DNA of 64,000 bases, taken from the NCBI GenBank assembly GCA_947561395.2, contig OX387184.1, positions 40,352,766 to 40,416,765 on the forward strand. Reading direction: 5' to 3'. Numbering within the stretch: position 1 is the stretch's first letter; every line of letters begins with the position of its first letter. The position numbers and the translations under genes are program-made. Source of the DNA: Buxus sempervirens (lineage: Eukaryota; Streptophyta; Magnoliopsida; Buxales; Buxaceae). Positions 1-10,350 of this stretch are shown in pieces. The notes beneath the pieces were generated by a model, which worked only from the letters and a program-made list of their open reading frames with translations, was not told the origin of the DNA and ran no database searches.

Positions 1-160
1 GAGTTTAAAAAACGATCAAAAATGGAGTTTGAGCAAAAAACCAGAATATCGGGTTTTTTAGGGGTATGCGCCGAGCTCTGTGAGCTCAGCGCACCCAAAA
101 AAGGGTGAGCGGATCATTTTTTTTAGCATCCGCCGAGCTCACGCCCACTTCTTAATTTCG

Positions 161-363
161 AATGCGCTCAGCTCGCGCTCACTTAAATTTGGATGCTCTC
201 AGCTCGCGCTCACTTAAATTTGGATGCTCTCAGCTCGTGCTCAGCTCACGCTCACTTAAATTTGGATGCGCTCAGCTCGTGCTCACTTAAATTTAGATGC
301 GCTCAGCTCGCGCTCACTTAAATTTGGATGCGCTCAGCTCGCGCTCACTTGATTTTTTGGTGC
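161..363 (+). repeat. 31-bp minisatellite, six copies
   Basis: Six tandem copies of a unit built as GCGCTCAGCTCGCGCTCACTT followed by AAATTTGGAT; one copy carries an extra CAGCTCGTGCT insertion. The block sits inside a wider GC-rich region (60-430) full of GAGCTC and GAGCGC palindromes, in a surrounding AT-rich LTR. Confidence 0.85.
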
Positions 364-431
364 GCTCACTTCGCCCGTGGATGGTTTTTTCGGTCCGCCC
401 ACCTCGCCGACCTTGCGCCTAGTGTCTGAGG

Positions 432-1072
432 TCGACGCATACCCCTAAAAATGCCGAATTGCCATATTTTTTGAAAAATCCCGAAAATGACCTTCATTTG
501 ATCACTTAGTTTAATGATATATATCATAAAATAACACAAAAACAAAAATAAACAAAAAATGAGGGAAAGAAAGGAAAATTAATAATGAAAACTATTTAGT
601 ATTGGGAATAAGAATTATGAATAGTTTATTAAATAGTTTTAATAAACTGTTAATTCAATTGCCTACTTAAAAGTCTTCTATCCAATTTTCATTGTCTTTG
701 TTTCTTTATGAGAGAAACAAAGACCAATTTTCAAACTGGTCTTTACAGTACCTTCACTTTTCTCAATGAAATGTACATTTACATTTCATTGTTTGCTGCA
801 ATATGGAGTTCAAAAATATTGATTTTGTTAACCAAGAATGTTTAGAAAGGGTTGAAGATGGAGCTTACGATGGAACTGTATCCAATGGGTTCGAGCTTGC
901 TTGACTGTTCCCATGCACGTGGACCATGCATGCCATGCAAAAGGGTGAAGGTGAGCTTCAAGTGCCTTGGTTCAGAGTCATGTCCAATGTGCCACTCGCT
1001 TGGCACAAATCCTTCACTCACAAAAAAAAAATTTCTCGAAAAATACAAAAATAAGAAATAAATCAACTATCG
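432..1072. other. Non-coding AT-rich stretch with a perfect stem
   Basis: No credible gene. It contains a perfect 12-bp inverted repeat (694-705 against 713-724, arm GTCTTTGTTTCT) and further short palindromes around 513-527 and 765-790. The short open frames near 842-1066 on both strands show no family motif. Confidence 0.5.
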
Positions 1073-1428
1073 GCAACTTCCCTCTCTTTCGAGTCACCCT
1101 ACCACTAGCACTCCTATCATGTAATGCCCCAGATCCATAACCAGCAAAATATTGTCCGCTCTGGGCCCACGGGCCCTCACGGATTTGTTTTTAAGGATAA
1201 CACGAGAAAACTTCCTAGGGGTCACCCATCATAGCAGTGCTCCCACCTAGGCAACTTCCCTCTCTTTCGAGTCACCCTACCACTAACACTCCTATCATGT
1301 AATGCCCCAGACCCATAACCAGCAAGATATTGTCCGCTCTGGGCCCACGGGCCCTCACGGATTTGTTTTTAAGGATAACACGAGAAAACTTCCCAGGGGT
1401 CACCCATCCTAGCAGTGCTCCCACCTAA
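1073..1428. repeat. 178-bp tandem duplication covering part of the Cassandra LTR
   Basis: The block starting GCAACTTCCCTC at 1073 recurs at 1251 with few differences (for example AGATCC/AGACCC and CAAAATA/CAAGATA). Each copy includes flanking sequence plus the left end of the LTR (TGTAATGCCCC at 1120 and 1298). The first LTR copy is cut inside its 5S-like part. Confidence 0.85.
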
Positions 1429-1550
1429 GCACGCTTAACTTTAGGGTTCCCAGGGGATTTAGTCCCGTGTTGCTTCTTAAAAGGCCTCTTGCTTAGTAAG
1501 GGATTACAATACTACTTATAGCATCCCCGAGTGTTGTGGGATCCCAACCA
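1298..1550 (-). mobile_element. Cassandra-type TRIM LTR (solo)
   Basis: Read on the minus strand, this runs from TGGTTGGGATCCCACAAC to GGGGCATTACA and carries a recognisable 5S rRNA copy in its middle. A 5S-derived segment inside a roughly 250-bp LTR that also contains 'CCGTGAGGGCCC' and 'AGCGGACAATAT' blocks is the hallmark of Cassandra terminal-repeat retrotransposons in miniature. No second LTR with a primer-binding site was found, so this is a solo LTR. Its 3' half is duplicated at 1120-1250. Cassandra elements code for no protein and move with help from other retrotransposons; that is family knowledge. Exact ends are uncertain because no clean target duplication is visible. Confidence 0.75.
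1379..1466 (-). other. 5S rRNA-derived segment inside the Cassandra LTR
   Basis: The minus strand reads AAGTTAAGCGTGCTTAGG, then GCTAGGATGGGTGACC, then CTGGGAAG and TCGTGTT, in the order found in plant 5S rRNA. It is diverged (GCACTGC where 5S has AGTAGTA) and lacks the 5' third, so it is not a functional 5S gene. In Cassandra this part supplies a pol III-type internal promoter (family knowledge). Confidence 0.75.
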
Positions 1551-1968
1551 TATGCACATCCTCGCCTGGTAGCTCGCCCAGGTCTCTCACCCCGCCCACA
1601 TCATAGCCGCCCACTCAGACAGCTTGGTTTAAGTTGAGTTTTAACGGATTGCAAGGTGTTGAACCGAATTATAAAAATTGTCTTTGTGTGATTAAATGAT
1701 TATACTATTGGTATGGATTTGTGTTTTGGGTTAGAATGTTTATTGAAGTTCCATGAGTTATGTTTCTGGTCCGGAGTAACCTGTGTTGAGCTGTATTGTA
1801 TTATACATGACGTGGTCTAATATGTTGATAGTGGTGAGTTTATGCGATTGTTTTCTATTTTGGTTTCGCTTCACCTGGATCCATGTCTAAGCTTAGTAAT
1901 GTGATGGTATTGTTTGTTGGTGTAATTGCATGGCCTTGTGTGTTGCCACGACTGGTGTAGAGCAGCTA

Positions 1969-2025
1969 GAAACCCTAAGTAGGCCGTCATTTCAGAGTAT
2001 CCAAAACCCTAAGTAGGTCGGAACT
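1969..2025 (+). repeat. Two 17-nt cores, the second flanked by complementary arms
   Basis: Cores lie at 1969-1985 and 2003-2019. The second is flanked by AGTATCC and GGAACT, which pair apart from one bulged A. It corresponds to the hairpin at 42733-42762, where the bulge is T instead. Confidence 0.7.
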
Positions 2026-2260
2026 GTGTACATGGAGGTGTGGATGTCTACTTGGCATGTCAATTAACCAATTTAAACAATAGGCATGACATTGACCTTT
2101 CATTGTTTAATCGGCAGTGTGGTTGGTCTTTTGTGGAAATTGTTATTGGGATCTTTGGTTTTCAACTTCGGAGTTTTATCTCTATTGGCTATTTGTGTCG
2201 GTTATTTATCGTGGCATGTTTATAATTGATGATAACTGTTTCTGCATGCATACGCTACTC

Positions 2261-2284
2261 GCTGAGATATTCGTATCTCACCCC
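2261..2284 (+). other. Conserved LTR hairpin near the 3' end
   Basis: TGAGATATTCGTATCTCA is a perfect stem, followed by CCCC and then a T-rich tract ending in TTTTCAAA. It lies about 225 nt before the LTR end. Confidence 0.7.
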
Positions 2285-2772
2285 CTTTGTTTTCGTTTTG
2301 TTTTCAAATACCTTGGAGAGCTCGATACTTGTGGGTAGTTACTTGGTCATGTGAGTTATTTCAGTTGGGATTATTTTGGCGCACTCTGTTATATAGTTAT
2401 TATATTATTCATGTTTTTCCTTCACTCTGATATTGCAATCCTGTGTTACATGCTAACCTCTGGAGACGTGTTATGGTTTAAATATGTAACTCGGATTTGG
2501 GGCGTTAAACTTTCCCACCAAATAGACTACTTGAATTATGTACCAGCAGTAAACATAGAGGCTTCCAGGTTCTCTTCTCTGAGTTGCTAAGCGGCGTGCC
2601 TAGGGTTTATTTCGCTTCTTATCCTCCCCCTCCCTCGTGGATTGCTAGATCCGGATTCTTGTCCCCCCCTTTCTTGGCTTGGCGGTCCATAATACGTTCT
2701 AGATCCAGTGTGGAGTGGTTTTCGGCCTTGCGTTTCCTCTAGTTTCTTGTTTTGCCCTCTGATAGATATTCC

Positions 2773-3694
2773 ATGAAAGACCTAAATTTTAACTTCAAAA
2801 ACCTTATGATTCCTCCACACCCAACTACAACATTCAAAATATCCGATGATGAGAAGCGAAGAATATCATCCAAATGGCATAACCTCATCATCTGCAAAGC
2901 TATGCGATGAAGATATGCAAACTAACTCTTTCCGTAACTCGGTTGGGAGACTATGGAACAATATCCAGATCGCCAATGTTACCAAGGTTGCCCCTAGAAG
3001 ATTCCCGGTGGCATTAGACGAGGTTGAAGATAAAAATAAAATTATACAATGCCAACCTTAGATTGTTTGCTCATCCTTACTTTTGATGGACTGTATTGAG
3101 AATGAGAATCTTGCAAATATTTTTTGTTTTAAATCTATTGTTCTTTGGGTTCACATCCATCATATGCCCTATAAGTACCACAATGAAAAGCTTGTGCTCG
3201 ATCTTCTAAGGCTGTTTGGTGAAGGAATGGAGGTGGAACCCAAAAAAGAAGATATGAGCAAGGATCCGGTCTATGCTAAAGTTAAATTGCCGCTAAATGC
3301 TGCCATCCCTCCTGGGGTGTGGATTGAGGTAAGCCTAGATAATAAAATATGGCTGGAATTCAGGTATGAAAACATCCCTATGTTCTGCATGTCTTGTGGT
3401 ATTATTGGACATTCCATTTTTTATTGTGCTAACCCATTTATTAACAAGTCTACTAGCTCTCCTTTGACTGAAAATCGAAAGTATTCAGAGCAGATGGCTG
3501 TCCCCATATTTCGCTGGAGGAATCCCTTGATGAAGACCTTGCCGAGGAAGATGATAAGTCACGGTCTAAGTCGCCCTCTTAGCGAAGAGGGTGGTGACTC
3601 CTTGACACCTTCGAGAACTATGCCCAAGCATGTCATCAGTATGCTTGACAGTGATGCAATGGGAGGGAGGCTTGAGGCCAAGGAGCGTCTATGA
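2773..3694 (+). pseudogene. LINE ORF1 (DUF4283-like domain plus CCHC zinc knuckle)
   Basis: An ATG at 2773 opens a frame reading MKDLNFNFKNLM and then ISDDEKRRISSKWHN, typical of the start of plant LINE ORF1 proteins. The frame shifts between about 2850 and 2910; the continuing frame has a stop at 3059-3061, then stays open from 3086 to 3694. That part holds 'LWVHIHHMPYKYHNEKL', a DUF4283-like block ('GVWIEVSLDNKIWLEFRYE') and a zinc knuckle CMSCGIIGHSIFYC with the spacing C-X2-C-X4-H-X4-C. The protein normally coats LINE RNA and chaperones it during target-primed reverse transcription. One frameshift plus one stop make this copy non-functional. The RNA continues towards the endonuclease but is cut by the LTR at 3801. 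Confidence 0.8.
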
Positions 3695-4986
3695 AACCCT
3701 ATTCCAATATCCCTTGCGCCTCCTAACTAGTGAGCTTGATGTGTAGGTGAAGCTGGAGAAGCTCAAGCCTAAAGCCAGTCAAAGTGGCTAAGCCCCGGCT
3801 TGTCAGTGACCCCTGAAGGTAAGCAACTTCTATTTGGTTAAATGAGATTCCCTAAGTGAGGAAATAGCTAAGTTTTGTTTGGTTATCTGCAATATAGGAG
3901 GAAGTGGCAAACTTGTAAATTTTAGTGTCTTGTTGGAAAGCCACTTAAGAGAAAATAGCCAAAGGAAAGGCCATTCACAACCAACACTTTTGCCCAAACC
4001 CTTTCTTCCTCTCCCCTTCTCCCACACTCTCATTTCCTCTCCCATTTCTCCATCATCTTCCCCCATTTTCGTCCCCCATCCATTTCAAAATCATTGGAGG
4101 AGTTGTTTGCAAGAAAAAGAGAAAGAGGAAACCCAAGTTCCCATTTTTGTTTGGAAGCTTTGCTTGGAGATTTCGGAGGAATCTTCCAAGAGGAGCTTAA
4201 GGTACTGTTCGTGGCTTGTATTGGAGAAGAGGTAAGCAACACCACCCTTCCCCTTGTTTTCAAATTTCGGCCAAAATCGCATGTTTAGGTGAATGTTAAG
4301 GTTGAGATGTGAAAATGAGTCCTAGGCCAAATGGGAGGGATTTATTTGAGGGGTTTTGTTGGTAGTAGATTTCTACACAAGCTTGGAGTGATTTAGAGCC
4401 CAAAAACACCCAACACAAGTGAGATTTGAGAAAAACCAAAATCCCTAAAAGTTCGGATTTCGCGAGCTGTTGAGAAAACCCAGCCGCCTGAGCAGCCACT
4501 AGAGCACGACATCAAAACCCGAGAAACCCGAGAGCTAATTCTTGGCCGCTCGAAGCAGGCTCAAGCGACCTATCGAGCACCCTTACCAGAAATTCCAAAT
4601 TTTGAGGTTTCAACCCAGATTGAACTACCATTGGTTTTGTTTAAATCCAACCTATGTATAAGTGAAAGTTAGGTGTCTACGAGATGTCCCAACTGAAAGT
4701 ATCACAAAATTTCAAATAACAAAGATTTTGGGTACGTTTCGCCCAAGAAGGTATTAGAAAGAGTTTCTGTTCCAGATTACTATAGAAACATGATAACTTG
4801 ATTCTACCACCTCAAATACTTTCCAAATAACCCTTAGAAGTAGAAATCAAAAGCCAAAACCAAGTGGTACAAGTATCAAAAGAATCGGGCATAGGTTGCC
4901 CCAAAAGAGTCATGAAATGTAGAATTTCTAGAAAACCAAACCTTCACCATTGATTATCAATGTGAGTACAGCACATCTGGAATTAT

Positions 4987-5137
4987 GGGCTTCGGCCTGG
5001 TAGTTAACATGTAGTATGAAGGGCATTGGCCCATATCACAATTGCATGACATCGAGGGCTTCGGCCCCACATTTGACATGAATTGTATGGAAGGCAGTGG
5101 CCTAGAAGTGCATGAGATTTATTTAGGGCATTGGCCC
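4987..5137 (+). repeat. Five GC-armed tetraloop hairpins
   Basis: Dispersed mini-hairpins: GGC-TTCG-GCC at 4988, GGGC-ATTG-GCCC at 5021, GGGC-TTCG-GCCC at 5056, GGC-AGTG-GCC at 5093 and GGGC-ATTG-GCCC at 5126. They lie at spacings of about 33-37 nt in otherwise dissimilar sequence. Two have the loop UUCG closed by C-G, the very stable UNCG class. Confidence 0.8.
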
Positions 5138-5162
5138 ATTTGTTTAGCATTCTATATATGTG

Positions 5163-5590
5163 CAGTTCACCTCAATTGGGGGTAGTGAACTATTGTTCAC
5201 CTCAATTTGGGGATAGTGAACTAGTCCTTCTACAACAGTAAGTATGGGGTGTTAGAGTGAGCGGTTCACTTCAATTGGGGGTAGTGAACTATTGTTCACC
5301 TCAATTTGCGGGTAATAAACTAGCATCCCTCGTACAAGCTTGGAAATCTGAGAGGTCAAGTATGATGATCAAATGATATATGATTATTGGTGGGTAGTGT
5401 GTGCTATTCACCACAATTGGGGGTAGTAAACCATTGTTCACCTCAATTTGAGGGTAGTGAACTAGCCCCTCTACAGCTGTAAGCCTTGATGGGTAAATGG
5501 ATCGGTTCATCTCGGTTGGGGTTGTGGACCTTTGTTCACCCTGGCCTAAAGATAGAGAACTCGTATCCTCCACACAAGCTTGGGATCCGT
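5163..5590 (+). repeat. Array of GTTCAC...GTGAAC hairpins
   Basis: About eight copies of a roughly 27-nt unit with arms GTTCAC/GTGAAC and interior CTCAATTTGGGGGTA, mostly in closely spaced pairs. The copy at 5502 has arms GGTTCA and TGGACC, still pairing with one G-T wobble. Copies at 5293 and 5408 have lost one arm base. Confidence 0.75.
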
Positions 5591-5780
5591 TACATTTGTT
5601 ATTATGATTATTGATTGCAACTGTTATAAATTGATGAACTGTACACTGAGGCACATGCATGCACCAATGGTATGACACTAAGATGTTGTGGTTTTTGTAG
5701 TATTAGAACTACACGCATGTCATAGTTTATCGAAAGATATTTGCATAAACTGTGTTTCACCGAATCATGCATGTGTTGCT

Positions 5781-5800
5781 TACTGAGACACTCGTCTCAT
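5781..5800 (+). other. Conserved LTR hairpin near the 3' end
   Basis: TGAGACACTCGTCTCA is a perfect 7-bp stem, preceded by CATGCATGTGTTGCTTAC and followed by a T-rich run ending TTTTTTAGATCC. It lies about 435 nt before the LTR end. Confidence 0.7.
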
Positions 5801-6028
5801 AGTTGCTTCTTATCTTATTTTTTAGATCCATCATCGTCCGGTGTGAAGGACCGGGCTGGGGATAGAGGCAAGGAAAAGACCATCGGGTATAGAGAGGAAG
5901 ACTACTATAGGCCTTAGGATTTCCCTTTTGGTATGCATGTATAGTTTTGAATTGTAAACCCTTCTAGCTAAGAGGTGTGATTAGTCACCTATCTTTTTGT
6001 AACTAAACTCCCATGTCTTATTTCATTT

Positions 6029-6031
<3 letters not shown>

Positions 6032-6077
<46 letters not shown>
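6032..6077. repeat. (AT)n microsatellite
   Basis: About 23 uninterrupted AT dinucleotides near the 3' end of the solo LTR. Confidence 0.95.
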
Positions 6078-6080
<3 letters not shown>

Positions 6081-6745
6081 CACTTTTGATATGCACATGT
6101 ATAAACTGTTTGCACTTACACTTGTATAGAAGAAGATTTAAAATCCTTCGCGTTTTTTCAAGTATAATGGCCCACTTGCCACGGTCTGGGACGGGTCGTG
6201 CCTTGGAGGGGCAGACTTGGTTTTGGGTCGTGACAGTGTCTGTGCTTCAACCTGAATCCAAGAGAGGACCCAATTGATAGCAATGGTAAAATTGTTCTTA
6301 TGGACTGTGGGCCTAATCCGGAGATGGGCAATCTTTTGATGTCCAAATTCTTCCAATTTGGGGCCCACCAGCTGAACCCGGACTCATCTTTCTCTCTAAA
6401 TGTGGCCCCTCACCTAACTCTCTGTGAAATCCAACCCAATCATAACCCAACCCATAGACCTAACCCCAGCTTTCCCAGGACTAAATCCCTTGTCAGAAAC
6501 CGGCATTTACAAGTCCACTCCGGAAGTTTGAGTTTTAATTTGATAATGGACCACCCTTGAGCCCAGGAAAGTTTAGGGGAGCGGAACCCATCCAAGAAAA
6601 GAAAACAAGGGCCTGTTGTTATCTCTGATCACTAGAGTGATTTATCAAGCACTCAACCTACTGCACATTCCTTTGTTTGCTCTTTGTTTTCTTCCTTTTC
6701 GGTGACTAACCCCCTTCCTGGGTCCCCAAGACCTCCCTTCTCATC

Positions 6746-7626
6746 ATGAAAATCATAGCTTGGAATAGTTGGGGGCTTGGCCAATCCCTGACTAGGCTCC
6801 ATCTGCATAACATGGTACGCACCCATAGGCCCAGAATTGTTTTAATCTTGTAGACTTTGATGAATGGGAAACATTTAGAAAGTAGAATCCGAACTATGGG
6901 AATGCCAAATTTCTGGTGGAAACCTATTGTGAACAGAGCAGAATGCTTGCGGATATTATGGAATCACGAAGTCTCAGTTGTGATAGAGAGGGAGTTGGAA
7001 TGGTGTATACAAATGACTGTTAGACTGAAGTTTGGTGAAAGCTTTGAATTGGCATTTGTTCATGCTAGTTCCAACCTTCAAACTCAAGAAATCCATTGGA
7101 ATATGTTGAGAAGAATGGCTGACCACAGTCTGCTGCCATGGTGTGCAATTGGCGATTTCAATGTGGCTTTATACAATCATGAGAAAAAAGGCAGCATTGG
7201 TATTGAGGTACATAAAGCAGAGATTTTTCATGAATTTATTAACAGCTGCAACCCTATTGATCTCCCTTGTTAAGGGATGAAGTTCACTTGGAATAATGAT
7301 CCTATGGGGAGGAGTAACATAAAAGAAATATCGACCGTGTCTTGGGTAGTATAGATTGGTGTCAACCTTTTCCTAATTCCATTCTCTGGCATGATCCAAT
7401 TGTAGGTTCTGATCGTGGCCCTCTTTGTCTCAATCTAATTAACAATGGTAAAAGACACAAACATTTTAGATTTGAGAAGTTTTGGATAGAGGAGCCAAAT
7501 TGTCAAGAGGTCCTTTTTAATAGCTGGGGGAATAGAAGAGGTACCTTTGACATAAAATATGTAAACTCAGGGGATGCCTTAGTCAGTGGAATAAGGAAAA
7601 TTTTGGTGATATCAACTATTGGGTAG
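6746..7626 (+). pseudogene. LINE ORF2 5' part: apurinic-type endonuclease domain
   Basis: The ATG at 6746 starts MKIIAWNSWGLGQSLTRLHL, the typical N terminus of plant L1 ORF2 (WN..GLG). A stop at 6851 interrupts it, and the same frame continues from 6857 to 7273. It includes 'WCAIGDFNVALYNHEKKG' with the endonuclease GDFN motif, and a further stop precedes KFTWNN. A frameshift near 7320 moves the frame, after which 'IDWCQPFPNSILWHD' and 'SDRGPLCLNL' (the conserved SDH-like box) are readable to 7626. The domain nicks target DNA to start reverse transcription. At least two stops and one frameshift make it dead. Confidence 0.8.
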
Positions 7627-8560
7627 CTGTGTTGTATGATGAGTTAAAGGAAATTCTAAGAAAGATTGAAACTCATGATGATCCTGAGGACATGTGGTAT
7701 GAAAAGGAGGTCCAAGAAAGATATATGGAGGCCCTTAATGCCCAAGAGACATTCTGGTTTCAAAAGTCAAGAATCAAATGGTTGAAAGATGGGGACCTTA
7801 AAAAATGAGCAAAATGAAGAGATTAAAGACCCCAAATAATTGGAAAGGCTTGTGGTTAATCATTTTGAGGGACTTTTTTTTAGATGATGGCATGCCTAGG
7901 AGTTTTAATATGCTGAATTGTATCTCTCCCTCTGTGTTTGAGGCTGAAAATGATATTCTCTTGTGCCCTGTCTCTAATGAAGAGGTGTTTGAGGCTGAAA
8001 ATGATATTCTCTTGCGCCCTGTCTCTAATGAAGAGGTGTAGGAAGCTGTCAAGAAACTTGGGGCTCTCAAGAGCCCCCGACCTAATGGCTTCCAAGGGGT
8101 TCTCTATACGATACTGGGAGGTGATAAAACCTGATGTTTGCAATATGGTTAAGAAATTTTTTGTGACTAGTAATTTTGACCAAAAGTTAAATCAATCTCA
8201 CATTGTCCTTATACCTAAAGTGGAGAACCCCAGGAAACTGAATGACTATAAGCCGATAAGCCCGTGTAACTTTAGTTATAATATTATTTCTAGGCTTAGT
8301 GTGGACATAATGAGACTATTAATGGCTAGGATTATCTCCCCCCAACAATGTGTCTTCGTCCCTGAAGCTGTATCCAAGAGAACATCCTGGCTGCCCAAGA
8401 GTTCTATCACACAACCAAAAGTAAAAAGAAAAAGTCTAAAAGTGGCTTGTTTGCTTTAAAGCTTGATTTGACCAATGCCTATGATAGGTTGTATTGGAGA
8501 TTCATTGAAAAAACCTTTTTAGCCCTAGGGTTCAGTCACAGATGTAAAAGATAATTGAAA
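7627..8560 (+). pseudogene. LINE ORF2 reverse transcriptase, N-terminal part
   Basis: Degenerate continuation of ORF2. Readable pieces in shifting frames are 'WYEKEVQERYMEALNAQE' before 7800, then 'NQSHIVLIPKVENPRKLNDY' and 'KPISPCNFSYNIISRL' (RT motifs 1-2), 'ISPQQCVFVP', and 'FALKLDLTNAYDRLYWRF' near 8455, which carries the first catalytic aspartate region of L1 RTs. The YADD motif and everything after it is missing. A 51-bp tandem duplication lies inside it. Frameshifts and stops are frequent; the copy is 3'-truncated here. Confidence 0.8.
7936..8038 (+). repeat. 51-bp tandem duplication in the LINE
   Basis: A unit beginning GTGTTTGAGGCTGAAAATGA occurs twice head to tail, differing at one base (GTGCCC/GCGCCC). 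51 bp is 17 codons, so the duplication itself kept the frame. Confidence 0.9.
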
Positions 8561-9273
8561 TTAATAAATAGACTGATCAAATTGATATAATGCAGGGGAT
8601 AAGGAATTGGTTCAACCCGGAGAAATCCAGGGTGACCGGGAGGAAATTGGGGAACCTATCTAAGGTGAGTATGAATTTAGGATTTAGCAAAATTAAAATA
8701 TAATAATTTGTTGTTGCTGTGATTTATTTAAGTATTGATAAAAATAAATTATAATGAAAAAAATAGAGAAGGTAGTCGAACCCTTGAGAGTGGGGGTTGA
8801 CCTAGATCAGGTGTAATGCCCCATATCCAGGTTTATTCAAAAACATAAACCCAAATCTGGTTTGTTAGGGAAAATGGCCTAAACAACTAATCCAGACTTA
8901 AACCATTTCATTTATTATATCAGAGTGCGGAAATAAAAGACATCTTCCAAGAAGCGTGGAATTAAACCACCAAATAATCCATTAATATTTCATCCATAAA
9001 GTCTGGAAAAGGTTCAAGTAAATAAAATAATTAACAATCACCAATGTTATGTAATTAAGATACCAATAATCCTTTAATTAACATCAAAATCCTCAATATA
9101 TAATAACTAAAGTCAATCCCTCAAAATAAATCTAATCATCTCTCTATGTCATCCTGGACCTACACAGGAATGAAATAGTCTTCTTCCTGGTAATCACAGT
9201 AATCTCCCAGAGTCTCTACCCCAGCAACGTCCTCTCGAGGAATATCTGAAAACAAAACCAATAAAACAATAAT

Positions 9274-9289
9274 GTGAGAAACATCTCAG
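9274..9289 (-). other. Conserved LTR hairpin near the 3' end
   Basis: On the minus strand: CTGAGATGTTTCTCAC, preceded by GCATGACTGCTTA and followed by a T-rich run ending TTTTCAGAT. Confidence 0.65.
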
Positions 9290-10189
9290 TAAGCAGTCAT
9301 GCAAATAGTTTACCACAGTAAAATATGCAATGCTTAATCAAGATAAACACAATAAGATACGAAACAACAATGAAATACAATTGTCCATCTCATGGGACTC
9401 ATGAAATAGAATACTAGAGAAAGAGAGTAGACATGTGTCAATATGCTACCTACCGAATTACAATGGACCAGCTGTCCTGTAGTCTGGCTATTCAATACCA
9501 ACGGAAGAACCCAACCATGAGTTAGCATGTATGGCCCAACCTATCCAGGAGTGGGTAACGTAGCGACCGACTTATCCCGGAGCGGTACCATCCTCGAGAT
9601 GATGGAATGCCTCAAACACAGAATTCAAACCCTTCTAATAAACATTTCAATTACAAGCTATTCTATGGATCCATATAACTTCTAAGCCCACTCAACAGTG
9701 AAAAAACTAACTAGGGAATGGACATACTTCTCAATAACACCCACAAATATAGAACCTTATCTGTATAACCAAATCCGCCCTGTAGAAATAATAAATCAGG
9801 CACCAGCCTTGTCACACCAGTGACCGAAAAGCCAAAACAGAATGCACCAAGTCATATGTCCAAAACTCCAGGTTTCAATGGGCGAATATGTCCCGAATGT
9901 GTATCGACTCCATCGATGCACAAAATACCTTCATATCACCCAAATATAGGTGTATGATCTCACAAAACCAACCTTGGTTAAAAGTAAAATCCTTTAGAAC
10001 AACGGAATCAAGTAAAAGTGCCTCTTTAAAAACATCTACCCAAAATCTTTATAAAATTGAATTTTAAACATCCGCCAATGCAAACAATTCCCAAATACCA
10101 CAATCTTGATGGTACATAGGTTAAAATTTAATAAAAACACTTCTGTAGTGAAAAACTAGGTTGAAGGACAAATTTTCCAAAATATGACA

Positions 10190-10350
10190 GACAGGGCGCT
10201 CGAATGGCCTTACACAATAGGTCATTTCAGGGTTGATCGCTCGATAGATCGTTCGAGCGACTGCTCAAGTGACAGTTCAATCTGGGAAAATTGCTCTCGG
10301 GTTTTGAATAACCACAGAAGGCGCTCAAGCGACTGCTCAGGCAGCCCAAT
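10190..10350. repeat. GC-rich inverted-repeat block of the 8812-11290 LTR
   Basis: Contains TCGCTCGA...TCGAGCGA, an 8-bp perfect stem with an 8-nt loop near 10229-10252, and several GCGCTCGA or CTGCTCAAG variants, in a very AT-rich LTR. Confidence 0.7.

Larger units (their letters stand above)
1..2508 (+). mobile_element. Large LTR, 3' part, interrupted (same family as 40929-43637)
   Basis: The segment from about 1850 to 2508 aligns by eye with 42550-43637: shared landmarks in the same order are a CTAAGCTTAGTAATG block, two GAAACCCTAAGTAGGCC-type cores, a GAGATATTCGTATCTC hairpin and a terminal GGGGCGTTA. The 5' end lies left of the window. A GC-rich block at 60-430 matches in style the block at 41780-42040 of the better preserved copy. 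The segment 1073-1620 is foreign (Cassandra LTR). The last bases read GTTAA instead of GTTACA, so the exact 3' end is mutated. No internal retrotransposon genes follow; LINE sequence starts directly after it. Family assignment to a Ty3/gypsy chromovirus-like group is inferred only from LTR size and TG..CA ends. Confidence 0.7.
3801..6235 (+). mobile_element. Solo LTR inserted in the LINE
   Basis: It starts TGTCAGTGACCCC and ends GGGTCGTGACA, so the ends are near inverted copies with TG..CA termini. LINE sequence lies on both sides, with ORF1 to the left and the endonuclease to the right. I could not find a clean 5-bp target duplication (CGGCT before, GTGTC after), so the ends may be a few bases off or the LTR recombined between elements. 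The interior has no coding capacity. It contains a CT/GA-rich transcript-like zone (3960-4130), a GC-rich block (4480-4600), two hairpin arrays (4987-5590), a conserved hairpin (5781) and an AT microsatellite. Confidence 0.75.
2509..8811 (+). mobile_element. L1-type LINE, degenerate and interrupted
   Basis: The order is ORF1 (nucleic-acid-binding protein with CCHC knuckle), endonuclease, then the first third of reverse transcriptase, as in plant L1 elements. It is split by a solo LTR at 3801-6235 and ends soon after the first RT motifs; no RNase H, 3' UTR or poly-A tail was found. The 5' part (2515-2772) is GC-richer and could be a 5' UTR. Many stops and frameshifts show it is inactive. The boundary on the right is uncertain: LINE similarity fades after about 8560 and the next solo LTR starts at 8812. 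Confidence 0.8.

Noticed and set aside
1379-1466. Functional 5S rRNA gene
   Set aside because: Diverged, incomplete, and embedded in a Cassandra LTR.
3960-4288. Coding regions around 3830-4288 on both strands
   Set aside because: Pyrimidine-rich LTR interior; all frames are short, overlapping and without motifs.
5163-5560. CRISPR-like array
   Set aside because: Repeats are imperfect hairpins with no constant spacer length, in plant LTR DNA.
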